A DNA stretch of 64,000 nt from Mangrovivirga halotolerans (GTDB lineage Bacteria > Bacteroidota > Bacteroidia > Cytophagales > Cyclobacteriaceae): contig NZ_JAPFQN010000009.1 of the NCBI RefSeq assembly GCF_026241165.1, forward strand, positions 186,001 to 250,000, written 5' to 3'. Under the pieces are notes generated by a model. That model was not told the origin of the DNA and ran no database searches. It saw nothing but the letters and a program-made list of their open reading frames with translations. Below are positions 46,225-55,515 of this stretch, piece by piece (position 1 is the stretch's first letter; every line of letters begins with the position of its first letter). A program made the position numbers and the translations under genes.

Positions 46225-47406
46225 GGCAATACAATTGCCCTTCTCGCACATCCTCGTTGCAAACGAGGACGATTGTGTTCTCCGTAGTTATCCTTAATAA
46301 AAGGTGCTTCAATCGCACTTGTTTAGCGCAGCGTAACGAGTGTGTCCGAGATCAGCGTTTGTAACGCTGTTTTTAATTCCTCAGTTATCTCTTGCGCTTC
46401 ATACAGGGCAATCCAATTGCCTTTCTCACACATCCTCGTTGCAAACGAGGACGATTGTGTTCTCCGTAGTTATCCTTAATAAAAGGTGCTTCAATCGCAC
46501 TTGTTTAGCGCAGCGTAACGAGTGTGTCCGAGATCAGCGTTTGTAACGCTGTTTTTAATTCCTCAGTTATCTCTTGCGCTTCATACAGGGCAATCCAATT
46601 GCCTTTCTCACACATCCTCATTGCAAACGAGGACGATTGTGTTCTCCGTAGTTATCCGTAATAAAAGGTGCTTCAATCGCACTTGTTTAGCGCAGCGAAA
46701 CGAGTGTGTCCGAGATCAGCGTTTGTAACGCTGTTTTTAATTCCTCAGTTATCTCTTGCGCTTCATACAAGGCAATCCAATTGCCTTTCTCACACATCCT
46801 CGTTGCAAACGAGGACGATAGTTTTCTCCGTAGTTATCCTTAATAAAAGGTGCTTCAATCGAACTTGTTTAGCGCAGCGTAACGAGTGTGTCCGAGATCA
46901 GCGTTTGTAACGCTGTTTTTAATTCCTCAGTTATCTCTTGCGCTTCATACAAGGCAATCCAATTGCCTTTCTCACACATCCTCGTTTCAAACGAGGACGA
47001 TTATGTTCTCCGTAGTTATCCGTAATAAAAGGTGCTTCAATCGCACTTGTTTAGCGCAGCGAAACGAGTGTGTCCGAGATCAGCGTTTGTAACGCTGTTT
47101 TTAATTCCTCAGTTATCTCTTGCGCTTCATACAAGGCAATCCAATTGCCCTTCTCACACATCCTCGTTGCAAACGAGGACGATTATGTTCTCCGTAGTTA
47201 TCCGTAATAAAAGGTGCTTCAATCGCACTTGTTTAGCGCAGCGTAACGAGTGTGTCCGAGATCAGCGTTTGTAACGCTGTTTTTAATTCCTCAGTTATCT
47301 CTTGCGCTTCATACAAGGCAATACAATTGCCCTTCTCGCACATCCTCGTTGCAAACGAGGACGATAGATGCTTCAACAATAACAGCTTTTAAAAGTAGCC
47401 CCTAAT

Positions 47407-47982
47407 TCAATTCGTTTCGACGCTTTCAGTTTGTCTTGTTTTTTCATCAAGTTTCCCCTTAAATTTCGGGACCGGCCGAGCTTGTTTTTCTTCTTCTGTC
47501 TCTACTATCCCATTTTTTTTAATATCATCGATCAGCCACTGCATTTCCATAATTTCTTTTCTTTGAGCTTTGATGATGCCATCAGCCAGTTCTCTAACGC
47601 GTACATCTTTTATTTTAGAGCGTTCACTGGTTAATATAGCAATGGAGTGGTGGGGAATCATTCCTTCCATGTAATCAACGCCTGTAACCGTTGCCTGGCT
47701 TCTTACCAGCCAAATAGATCCTCCGATCATTAAAATACCAAGAGCAAAGATTGCCATATTTTTACTTTTGTTTTTATACATATGAAGCATATAAGAAAGC
47801 ATAATAATGATCATTGCTCCACCCATAATCAAAGTCATAAACAATCGTGTTTCGCTATACCAGAAATGATCAATGATTTGGTAAGAATGAGTGTACATTA
47901 AAAAGAACATTGCAATCATTGATGTAGCAATCATTGCAAAGAACCTTAGGTAATTACTTCCATTGTTGTTTTCGTGTTCCAT
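47407..47982 (-). CDS. DUF305 domain membrane protein
   Basis: A 191-residue protein with three N-terminal membrane helices and a C-terminal DUF305 segment: DYMEGMIPHHSIAILTSERS, RVRELADGIIKAQRKEIMEMQWLI. The M-x-x-HH motif is the DUF305 hallmark; the family is linked to copper or oxidative responses in some bacteria, though this is not proven. It is convergent with the array and the MORN operon. Confidence 0.8.
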   Translation of the reverse strand: MEHENNNGSNYLRFFAMIATSMIAMFFLMYTHSYQIIDHFWYSETRLFMTLIMGGAMIIIMLSYMLHMYKNKSKNMAIFALGILMIGGSIWLVRSQATVTGVDYMEGMIPHHSIAILTSERSKIKDVRVRELADGIIKAQRKEIMEMQWLIDDIKKNGIVETEEEKQARPVPKFKGKLDEKTRQTESVETN

Positions 47983-48171
47983 GGTGTGTGATATTTTAAT
48001 CTTTATTTATTTTGGTTACTTCTGCGAAAGAATGTTGATCATGGTTTCTTCTCGCTCTATGTTTCCTTTTACTTATAGTGGGATTATAAGTTTTACGGGT
48101 TATTCTAAAATAACCATTTTTGACTCCATTTGAAACCCATTAAGCTATTAATCTTATTTTTGATTGGGTAG

Positions 48172-48663
48172 TTACTTATACATGTCATTGATCTCAACCC
48201 AGTATCCATCGGGATCTTTGATCCATGTTTGTCGTACTTTATCCGGTCTTTCACTAATGAAATCATCATTTCCTTTACCCAGTGAACCATAGGTATAACC
48301 CCTGTCTTTAAGGTCTTTCAGGAATTCGTCAAAATTTGGAACAGCCAGAGCGAAATGATTAAAACTATTGGGGTTGACTTCTACACCTTCGACTTCTCCC
48401 ATATGCAATTCAAGATTGTCTCCCAGTGAAATGAACATTTGTTTTTCAGGTAACCAGTCAGCTTTAATTGGTTTTAGCATCAATACTTTAGTGTAGAAAT
48501 ACTTACTTTCTTCAAAGTTGGTTACTACGATGGTGACGTGTTGAAGGCTTAGCTTTGGACTATCATCAGTTGAAGCACCATTTTGAGCTTGAATGTTGAT
48601 CATGAAACTTGTGAGGATAAAAGCAATGATCAAAGTGAGAGACTTAACTTGATAGGACTTCAT
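48172..48663 (-). CDS. Exported VOC-superfamily (glyoxalase-like) protein
   Basis: A 163-residue protein with a signal peptide (~residues 1-26) and a single vicinal-oxygen-chelate domain: LQHVTIVVTNFEESKYFYTKVLML, NSFNHFALAVPNFDEFLKDLKDRG, and the closing IKDPDGYWVEIND. Candidate metal ligands are His in LQHV, the His in FNHF and the Glu in WVEI. The substrate is unknown; export is unusual for glyoxalase I and suggests another reaction. Monocistronic. Confidence 0.8.
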   Translation of the reverse strand: MKSYQVKSLTLIIAFILTSFMINIQAQNGASTDDSPKLSLQHVTIVVTNFEESKYFYTKVLMLKPIKADWLPEKQMFISLGDNLELHMGEVEGVEVNPNSFNHFALAVPNFDEFLKDLKDRGYTYGSLGKGNDDFISERPDKVRQTWIKDPDGYWVEINDMYK

Positions 48664-48800
48664 AATTGTGTGTGGTTAAGTGGTAAAATCAAAGTAACTA
48701 CCTTGCTTTTAAAAGCAATTGATAGATTAGGGGAGCTTTAAACTAAATTTAACAATAAAATGTGAGTTTATTGCACGTAAACATCGATTAAACCAGGGAT

Positions 48801-49427
48801 TTATTTCGCTGATTTTAAGGAATACGATATACCAAGAATGAGTGGCATGAAAAACCAGGAAACTCCGGTAATTTTAATGTCCAGGCTAGTTAGCATTCCA
48901 AGGATTATTGATAGCGCAATAATAGCTAAAGTCACTATTCCAAATGTTTTATTAATTGCTCCCTCAGAAGTAAAAGACTCGTAACAGAATGGGATAATAA
49001 ATAAAAGCATTCCTGTCATTCCTGTGCCAAATAAAATCCGAACCGCCCCTCTTATGCTGTTAAAAAGTGCCGGTTGAGTATCAAATACTTCCAGGGCAGG
49101 ATAGTAGCTTCCCAGGGTGATTCCATAACCAATTATTGCCATGATGGAACCAATCAGCATAGCAGACCATATTACCGACATGAATGGGTTAGCTTTTTTG
49201 ATGAACATGATATAGGCAATGACGAAAAACACATGGGTGAATAGTTGCCAACCCCAGATCTTTTCAAGAACAGTCCAATTTCCAAACATAAAAACAGGAA
49301 CTTCCTGATTGGTTCTTTCCACGCCGATCCACCCTGTTTGATACTCAAAATATATAGTGATTAGTAAAATCAGAGAACCAAGGAATAAAAAGAGACCGCC
49401 AAGCTTAAAATGAGTCAGATTTTTCAT
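48801..49427 (-). CDS. Six-helix membrane protein of unknown function
   Basis: A 208-residue protein with about six hydrophobic segments and short loops (LGGLFLFLGSLILLITIYF; WQLFTHVFFVIAYIMF; SAMLIGSIMAIIGYGI; and others). No family recognised. It lies 43 bases from the next membrane gene on the same strand (49471-50067), so the two are probably one transcript. Confidence 0.6.
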   Translation of the reverse strand: MKNLTHFKLGGLFLFLGSLILLITIYFEYQTGWIGVERTNQEVPVFMFGNWTVLEKIWGWQLFTHVFFVIAYIMFIKKANPFMSVIWSAMLIGSIMAIIGYGITLGSYYPALEVFDTQPALFNSIRGAVRILFGTGMTGMLLFIIPFCYESFTSEGAINKTFGIVTLAIIALSIILGMLTSLDIKITGVSWFFMPLILGISYSLKSAK

Positions 49428-49470
49428 TTAAACTGATTATCTTTTTTCTATGAAAATCTGTGGTAACATT

Positions 49471-50067
49471 TCATTTCATATTGAGTATTATGTTAGTCAA
49501 TCCTGCAGCCCATATGAGAAATCCGGTTGCAACTTGCCATTTTAACTTTTTGTGATACCATATAAATAAACCAAAGAATATTAGGTAGAACAAAAGCCAT
49601 TCTAAACCCTGTGAACCAAACAAGTGTCCTGCTGCCCGATCCCAGGCAGGCTGGACCAATAAAAAGGAGCCAAACATCATATTCATTTTATGTGTTTGCA
49701 AGTCTCTCTTTCTATAATAATAGGAAAGTCCTATCAGGGTGCTACCAAAGACTAATTGACTAAAAACCATGATGGAAAGAGGTTTAAATTCCTTTAGGTA
49801 AAGTGGTAAAGTAGTTATCAGGAATCCTATGTAAATAAGAAATCCCACCTTTCCAACTTTCATATGGGTTCTGAAGTCTTGTTTTTTAATAAAACCATTT
49901 TGAATAACCAGAATAGTAAACCAGCTAAATGCAAAAAAGGCATGAATTAAAAATTTTGGTTGAGAATTGCTGGGCTGACCAATGTCTGTTAACCAGTTAT
50001 CAGAAAACCCAACTATCATTATTAGCCAGAGGACGATACTTAAGGCCAGGTAAAAATGCTTTCTCAT
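49471..50067 (-). CDS. Multi-pass membrane protein related to the 2251-2952 protein
   Basis: A 198-residue protein with about five to six membrane helices. HAFFAFSWFTILVIQ and THMKVGKVGFLIYIG match the histidine layout of the membrane protein at 2251-2952, suggesting a shared DUF2306-like fold. Role unknown; upstream of another membrane gene on the same strand. Confidence 0.6.
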   Translation of the reverse strand: MRKHFYLALSIVLWLIMIVGFSDNWLTDIGQPSNSQPKFLIHAFFAFSWFTILVIQNGFIKKQDFRTHMKVGKVGFLIYIGFLITTLPLYLKEFKPLSIMVFSQLVFGSTLIGLSYYYRKRDLQTHKMNMMFGSFLLVQPAWDRAAGHLFGSQGLEWLLFYLIFFGLFIWYHKKLKWQVATGFLIWAAGLTNIILNMK

Positions 50068-50415
50068 TTGAGGAATATAAATGAATTTATATTAATATAT
50101 AAAAAGAAGCAGCTGTTTAATAATGTTTTACAAGGAAATCTATCGGTATTGTAAAATATTTTTTCTGTTGTAGATGATAAATCCTTTAAAAGTTACTACC
50201 TGATAAATTTTCAGTTTATAAAAGTACTTTTCCTAAAATAGAATTGAAGTTTCAATTTTTTTCACTGAATTTTTCCTTTGAATTTCAGGAATCAGTTAAT
50301 CTTTTAAATTGATTTATTTTATCTTTTCCTTTAGATAATATATGAGTTGCTGATAGTTTTTGAATCATTTTCTATCTTGAAACTGCTTGTCAATTATCTC
50401 TTTTTAATTTGTTGT
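50068..50415. other. AT-rich intergenic stretch
   Basis: No open frame, inverted repeat or recognisable promoter of note stands out in this stretch; it should hold the promoter for the minus-strand membrane gene pair. Confidence 0.5.
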
Positions 50416-51177
50416 TTATTGCCATGAAAATAAATGTTGATTCTTTTCTCTGATTTTTAATTCAGAAAGATATTGATCCAATTCCTGTTTGAAGCTTTCG
50501 AGATATACATAATACGAAATATTCTGATTATAAGAAGCCTCTACAGTATGTGTGTAAAACGAAAATGCATTTTTAAAATCCCTGTCATTTTTTAGCTTAT
50601 TATAATTATTCGGAACTAAACGACCTAATGAGATTTGTTCGAAATTCTTATAAATTGACACGATGAATGTATTACGAGCATATCGTTTACTTTGATTTTG
50701 CTGGTTTTCAAGGTATGAATAAATACCATCATAATAAAATGAAAGCTTCGTTCGAATGGAGTCTGATCTTATTACATTGAAATCATTAGATTTTAGGTTT
50801 TCGTATATGATTTTACGTATAATAAATAATTTATTGGCCAACATGTATCCAAAGGCATAACTCATTGAATCGGTGTATTGAGAGTTTTCGTCCTTTAATA
50901 TTTTTAAAAGTTTTTTATTATTGATAATTGACAAGGAGTCAGTGTTATTTATAGCCTTTAAAACTGCATTGTTGAATTCAACTTCTTCTATTATATTCTC
51001 TACTGTTGATATTTCTTTTTTCTGAAGTTTTCTATTTTCATTCCAATTATTTATCCCAAGAGCGAATAAAATACCAATGACGACTAAAAATATTTCACCA
51101 ATTGAATAGATTAAAAATTGGCCTATTTTACTTTCGGATATAAGTCGTTTTCTGATTTTTCTAAAAAGGTTGATCAT
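50416..51177 (-). CDS. DUF6090 family protein
   Basis: A 253-residue protein whose start (MINLFRKIRKRLISESK, then FLIYSIGEIFLVVIGILFALGINNWNENRK) is the signature of the DUF6090 family, common in Bacteroidota: a basic N-terminus, one membrane helix and a long helical remainder. Function unknown. Monocistronic. Confidence 0.85.
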   Translation of the reverse strand: MINLFRKIRKRLISESKIGQFLIYSIGEIFLVVIGILFALGINNWNENRKLQKKEISTVENIIEEVEFNNAVLKAINNTDSLSIINNKKLLKILKDENSQYTDSMSYAFGYMLANKLFIIRKIIYENLKSNDFNVIRSDSIRTKLSFYYDGIYSYLENQQNQSKRYARNTFIVSIYKNFEQISLGRLVPNNYNKLKNDRDFKNAFSFYTHTVEASYNQNISYYVYLESFKQELDQYLSELKIREKNQHLFSWQ

Positions 51178-51464
51178 TGATGTAGGTATGGTGGTTTTGA
51201 AATTAATAAGTGTTAAACGCGAAGGAATAATGCTATTTTAAGTTAAGACAATTGATATAATTCCTTTTGCAACATTGATTGTTTTGCTCTTTGGTATTCA
51301 AATTACTTCAGCACTAAATTTAACAGTGCAGTATAGTTTTGGTTGATTAATAAATCTATGGCATAGTAATCTTGCCATCTGTTTTCCGAAAATAGTTGTT
51401 TTTATTCCAAAATCAAATCTCAATTATTTGAAATTGGTTTATCTAGATTTTATTGATATAGTTT

Positions 51465-52733
51465 TTAAACAAAATGAATTATTAACCCGATCAGCACGAT
51501 TGCAGCAAATACATATACGACAATTCTTTTAAATGAAATACCTCCACCATTATGATCGTGATCGTGTCCATGACTTTTGTTAGAAGCCTTTGAATTAAAG
51601 TATAACATCAACACAGTAAAAGCAGCAAAGACTATATTAAAATAAAATGTATAGTCTATTTTAAATTGAGTCACCTCTTTAACTTTTCTGCTGCCTTCGG
51701 GTAATACATTGAGTAGATCAAAGCTGTAATTGAGTATTAAAGCTGTTAATACTATACTCACATACATTACCCCGGCAATATAGAAAGCTACCTTAACACC
51801 ATAATATTTACGATTTATATTAACTAATGGTGGTACCATCAGGTCAGAATAGATAAAGCCCATCAAGCCTGCGAATAATATTCCGTTTTCATTGAGAACT
51901 GTAGCAAGTGGGATATTTCCCATGGATCCAATGAAAGTTGCTGCTGCCACAAAGGGTGCTACTAATGCATTTTCGACACGGATAACAAATTCAGGCAATT
52001 CTTCCTGCATATTATTCAGGAAAATCGCTTCCCAGAAAGATTGAGGTACTAAAACAGAAACAAATCCGGCAATGGTAAAGCCGATTAAAATATCTTCCCA
52101 GGCCATTTTCCATTCCATTACGAACTTTTTACCTACTAAAAACCAGCCCTCTTTAGATTTAATTCTTTCCCGCCAGTCAAAATCCTCTTCCTCTTCAGAT
52201 TCCTCTTCAACTCTTTCCCTGGCCGCCTCTATCCATTTTTTTGGATAGGTGAGTTTGATAATAATTGAACTGATGATTATTAATAGTAATCCACCGATAA
52301 CTTCTGCTACAATAAATTGCCAGCCAAGGAAAATGAATATCAAAATGCCCAATTCTATTACCAGGTTGGTCGACGCAAACATAAAAGCCACGGTACTGAT
52401 GAAATGGGCACCTTTAAGAAATAAGGAACGGGCTGCTGCCAGGGCGGCAAAAGAGCAGGAGGACGATATGGCGCCAAATGCAGTTGACAGGGAAACGCTC
52501 TTGGCATCACCTTTTCCCATATGACGGGTTAACTTCTTTTTAGGAACAAAAGCCTGGATAGCCCCGCTGATCATATATCCGAGAACAAATGCCCAGCCTG
52601 ATTTCCAGAAAAACCCAAGTGCAGTTTTAGCACTTTCACCCCAGAGCGAGGTGAAACTCTGGTTAGAATCCTGAGCAAGAATAGTAGTTGGGATAATAAT
52701 TAATACCAGGAATGCGATCGTGTTTTTCTTCAT
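51465..52733 (-). CDS. SO_0444/DUF318-type permease
   Basis: A 422-residue permease with about ten membrane helices and an N-terminal signal-like segment. AFVPKKKLTRHMGKGDAKSV, SSCSFAALAAARSLFLKGA and FVAAATFIGSMGNIPLATVL belong to the DUF318/ArsP-like permease family (SO_0444 subfamily), linked to efflux of metals or metalloid compounds. A His-rich stretch (HGHDHDHNGG) near the C-terminus may bind metal. It lies at the end of the ArsR-MerTP operon, 102 bases after the zinc-ribbon gene. Confidence 0.85.
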   Translation of the reverse strand: MKKNTIAFLVLIIIPTTILAQDSNQSFTSLWGESAKTALGFFWKSGWAFVLGYMISGAIQAFVPKKKLTRHMGKGDAKSVSLSTAFGAISSSCSFAALAAARSLFLKGAHFISTVAFMFASTNLVIELGILIFIFLGWQFIVAEVIGGLLLIIISSIIIKLTYPKKWIEAARERVEEESEEEEDFDWRERIKSKEGWFLVGKKFVMEWKMAWEDILIGFTIAGFVSVLVPQSFWEAIFLNNMQEELPEFVIRVENALVAPFVAAATFIGSMGNIPLATVLNENGILFAGLMGFIYSDLMVPPLVNINRKYYGVKVAFYIAGVMYVSIVLTALILNYSFDLLNVLPEGSRKVKEVTQFKIDYTFYFNIVFAAFTVLMLYFNSKASNKSHGHDHDHNGGGISFKRIVVYVFAAIVLIGLIIHFV

Positions 52734-52835
52734 GACCTTTATTAATTAAGTACTATTAAGTAAGGATATAAAGACCAATCTATCAAGTTGTAAGGGTAAT
52801 AATTACAAGTATAGCAGACCTGCTTTTAAATTAAT

Positions 52836-53042
52836 TTAACAGCAACTTTTGTTTTGTTGCAGTGGTGGGCATTTCACAGTGCCATAGCTACAAAACACAC
52901 AGCAATCACCTTTTTCCGGTTTTAAAACCGTTTTACAATTCTCACATTCGTAAAAGAACTGACAGGCATCGGTTGGCATTTCTTCTTTTTTCTGGTGTCC
53001 ACATTCCGGACAGGTAATAATTGATGTTGTTATAATATCCAT
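52836..53042 (-). CDS. GDCCxC zinc-ribbon protein
   Basis: A 68-residue protein with an N-terminal CPECGHQ...CENC zinc ribbon and a C-terminal GDCCVFCSYGTVKCPP motif ending KSCC. This small family accompanies mercury/metal operons. It probably handles or buffers thiol-seeking metal ions for the neighbouring flavoprotein. Ten bases separate it from the flavoprotein stop. Confidence 0.88.
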   Translation of the reverse strand: MDIITTSIITCPECGHQKKEEMPTDACQFFYECENCKTVLKPEKGDCCVFCSYGTVKCPPLQQNKSCC

Positions 53043-53052
53043 ATAATATTTT

Positions 53053-54399
53053 TTAAAGCATACTTGTTAAGTCAGAAGCCAGAGTGGGATAGGAGAATAT
53101 CATTTGCTTTATCTCACTGGCCTTTAATCCGGCATTCATCGCCAGTACAAATAAATTGATTGTTTCATCGGCCTTTGGTCCGATAAGGTGTGCTCCCAGG
53201 ATTTTGTCTGTGTCTTTATCGATCAGCGTTTTGAAAGCATATTGCTTTTCATTCATCCTTTTGGCATTAAACCATTCGGGAACAGACTGATAATTTGTTT
53301 TAAAATTAAGGTCTTTTGATTTAGCATCTTCCTCGGTCAATCCAACTGATGCCATTGCCGGCAGGGTAAAAACTACCGTTGGAATTGCGTTGTATTCAGC
53401 CTTTTTTTGATTTCCGTTAATAATATTTGAAGCAGTTATATGTCCTTCTTTAATCGCAACGGGAGTTAGGGGCAATCCATCAGTGTTTGCCGTGTCACCG
53501 GCTGCATACACCTGCTTATTTGAGACGCTCTGAAAAAACTCATTGACTTCAATTCCCGATTTACTGAATTTTACATTGGCTTTTTCAAGGTCAAGGTTAA
53601 AAACTGATGGTATTCTCCCTGAAGAATTCACAACAGTCGAGGTAAACAACTCAGTAGATTCTTCAGGACCTTCTGCAATGACTTTGTAGCCGTCTTTATG
53701 TTTTTGTATTTGGGTGACTTCGGTATTCAGTATTAATTTGATTCCCAGATCTTCAGTAGCTGAGATCAGATGACTGACTATATCCGGATCAAATTTCTCC
53801 AAAGGGAGTTCACCCCGATGTACGATTGTTACTTCGGCTCCGCAACGAGCTGCGAGGTGGGCAAATTCAAAAGCAATATAGCCTCCGCCAACAAATAATA
53901 GTGATTTGGGAAGTTTGTCCAAATCAAGAAAATCAGTACTCGTTATAGCGTATTCACCACCTGGAATATCCAGCTTGTGAGGTTGAGCTCCAGTCGCAAT
54001 AACTATTTTGTTTGCCTTGACAGTTTCATCGCCGACTTTCAACTGATTTTCATTAATGAATCTTGCAGGGGAATGAAAAGTGGATATCTCATTCTTTTTA
54101 TATCCCTTTTCTATTTTTGAAGGCATGGACTCCGTGAAAGATTTCTTAAATGACATTAAGTCTTTCCAGTTGACCTGAGGATATCCATCTAATCCTTTAC
54201 CCTGAAGATCTTTAGCCGATTTGATGACTTTGGTGGCTCCAATCAGGACTTTTTTGGGGTCGCAGCCCCTCAATGCACAGGTTCCACCATAAGGAAGCTC
54301 ATCGGTAATACCCACTGAAAGTCCTTCGGAAGCACATTTGTTTGCGACAGTCATTCCAGCCATTCCTGAGCCAATCACAAAAACATCAAATTCTCTCAT
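53053..54399 (-). CDS. MerA-like pyridine nucleotide-disulfide oxidoreductase
   Basis: A 448-residue flavoprotein with GSGMAGMTVA for FAD, GGTCALRGCDPKK carrying the redox-active CxxxxC pair, GGGYIAFEFA for NADPH and a C-terminal dimerisation domain. It resembles mercuric and dihydrolipoamide reductases, but lacks the N-terminal HMA domain and the vicinal C-terminal cysteines of MerA (it ends LASDLTSML). Hg(II) reduction is thus unproven; another thiol, Au or Cu-linked reaction is possible. It overlaps merTP by four bases. Confidence 0.85.
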   Translation of the reverse strand: MREFDVFVIGSGMAGMTVANKCASEGLSVGITDELPYGGTCALRGCDPKKVLIGATKVIKSAKDLQGKGLDGYPQVNWKDLMSFKKSFTESMPSKIEKGYKKNEISTFHSPARFINENQLKVGDETVKANKIVIATGAQPHKLDIPGGEYAITSTDFLDLDKLPKSLLFVGGGYIAFEFAHLAARCGAEVTIVHRGELPLEKFDPDIVSHLISATEDLGIKLILNTEVTQIQKHKDGYKVIAEGPEESTELFTSTVVNSSGRIPSVFNLDLEKANVKFSKSGIEVNEFFQSVSNKQVYAAGDTANTDGLPLTPVAIKEGHITASNIINGNQKKAEYNAIPTVVFTLPAMASVGLTEEDAKSKDLNFKTNYQSVPEWFNAKRMNEKQYAFKTLIDKDTDKILGAHLIGPKADETINLFVLAMNAGLKASEIKQMIFSYPTLASDLTSML

Positions 54400-55004
54400 T
54401 GCTGCTGATTTTCATTGGTTACTTTATAACCTGTTGATTTAATAGCTTGTTCTATTTCAGTACTACTTGTTTTAGACGGGTCATATTTCACAATTGCATT
54501 TCCATTGTCATATGAAGCATTTACAGTTACTATTCCTTCGAGCTTGTTTACTTCATTATTTACATGGGCTTCGCATCCGGCGCAGGTCATTCCGGAGACT
54601 TTAAACTCAACGGTCTTGACGTCTGCCTGTTCAAAAACTATCTCCTGGTTGTTATTTTGAGGATAAAATACATCCGCGTAGTAGGGGAAAGCAAGCATGA
54701 CTACCGCAAATACTGTGACTATCCCCAGAAATGTTTTTGACTGAGTAAATTTTGGTTTTTCATCATCCTCACAAGCACATTCAATTTCTTCCTTTGTTCG
54801 GGGTCTTAATTTTTGAAACCAGGCAAAACCGAGAACAAAAATGGTTAGTCCGATTAAATATGGTCTGAATGGCTCGAGCCAGGAAAAAGCAGATGCAATA
54901 CCACTGGTTCCGGCTATTAGTGCTAAGACCGGGGTAATACAACATAATGATGCGGTGATTGCCGTAAGTACACCAGCCCCAATTATTTTATTGTCAGATT
55001 TCAT
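54396..55004 (-). CDS. MerTP fusion metal transporter
   Basis: A 202-residue fusion: residues ~1-115 are MerT-like, with a vicinal Cys pair in the first helix (SLCCITPVLALIAGTSG) and CxC after the second; residues ~130-202 are an HMA domain (GMTCAGCEAHV). It imports thiophilic metal, classically Hg(II), for the reductase downstream. Start overlaps the ArsR stop by four bases. Confidence 0.9.
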   Translation of the reverse strand: MKSDNKIIGAGVLTAITASLCCITPVLALIAGTSGIASAFSWLEPFRPYLIGLTIFVLGFAWFQKLRPRTKEEIECACEDDEKPKFTQSKTFLGIVTVFAVVMLAFPYYADVFYPQNNNQEIVFEQADVKTVEFKVSGMTCAGCEAHVNNEVNKLEGIVTVNASYDNGNAIVKYDPSKTSSTEIEQAIKSTGYKVTNENQQQ

Positions 55005-55372
55005 GCTGTTTTCAATTTATTTTCATCAAGTATTAAAAAGAAAGGAATTAAAACCCTCTCGTATTCCGTGCTTAAAGAGTACCAGATCGTCTGAGCCTCC
55101 CGGTCTGCCTGGATGAGCTTTCTATCCTTTAATTTTCGAAGATGTTGAGAAATTGCTGATACACTCATCTCCAGAATATCACTCAGGTCACAGACACACA
55201 GTCTTTTTTCTTCAAATAATAAGTAAAGGATTTTTAACCGAACGTTGTTGCCGGCCATTGTGAGTCCGTTTTCTAAATATTCAAACGTTTCACTCAAACC
55301 AGTTACGTTGTCTTTACAACGGCTTATTTGATCGATATCAGCCTTTTTTCTTATGCATTTGGTGTCGCTCAT
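55001..55372 (-). CDS. ArsR/SmtB-family metalloregulatory repressor
   Basis: A 123-residue winged-helix repressor: LCVCDLSDILEMSVSAISQHLRKLKDRKLIQADREAQTIWYSL. The CVCDL motif on the first DNA-binding helix is the classic metal site of ArsR/CadC proteins. It is the first gene of the metal operon, 24 bases from a perfect operator, so autoregulation is likely. Confidence 0.92.
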   Translation of the reverse strand: MSDTKCIRKKADIDQISRCKDNVTGLSETFEYLENGLTMAGNNVRLKILYLLFEEKRLCVCDLSDILEMSVSAISQHLRKLKDRKLIQADREAQTIWYSLSTEYERVLIPFFLILDENKLKTA

Positions 55373-55395
55373 GATCAGTAAGGTAACAATTATTT

Positions 55396-55419
55396 TTATT
55401 TTAGCAAACGCTAAAATAA
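55396..55419. promoter_or_regulatory. ArsR/SmtB operator
   Basis: A ten-base perfect inverted repeat, TTATTTTAGC / GCTAAAATAA, around AAAC, 24-47 bases upstream of the ArsR start. Spacing and position match operators of SmtB/ArsR repressors. Confidence 0.75.
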
Positions 55420-55515
55420 GGGGATAGGTTTAATTGAGAGGTAATTAAATGTTACCTACTATCAAATTGGGGTGCGGGAGACAAAATAATGTATTGAGAG
55501 AATAGGACAGAATTA

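Larger units (their letters stand above)
44777..47365. repeat. Tandem array of a 182-bp structured non-coding unit
   Basis: Fourteen tandem units start at 44777, 44959, 45141, 45323, 45505, 45687, 45869, 46051, 46225, 46407, 46589, 46771, 46953 and 47135, with a partial fifteenth at 47317-47365. Thirteen are 182 bases and near identical; unit 8 is 174 bases and strongly diverged. The period is not a multiple of three, so the many short open frames across the array shift frame and are not genes. Each unit contains a short inverted repeat (GGCAAT/ATTGCC), a second (TCCTCGTT/AACGAGGA), and a hairpin CAGCGTT-TGT-AACGCTG followed by TTTTT. The array lies between the ends of two convergent genes. 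Confidence 0.95.

Noticed and set aside
44725-47274. Many 60-80 residue open frames (peptides containing CPRSAFVTLFLIPQLSLALHT-like text) across the array
   Set aside because: They are the same sequence repeated every 182 bases in shifting frames with no conservation of a start; the unit is non-coding.
44777-47365. CRISPR array
   Set aside because: Units are 182 bases, nearly identical throughout, without short repeats and unique spacers, and no cas genes are near.
53053-54399. Classical mercuric reductase MerA
   Set aside because: No C-terminal vicinal cysteines and no N-terminal HMA domain; kept as MerA-like only.
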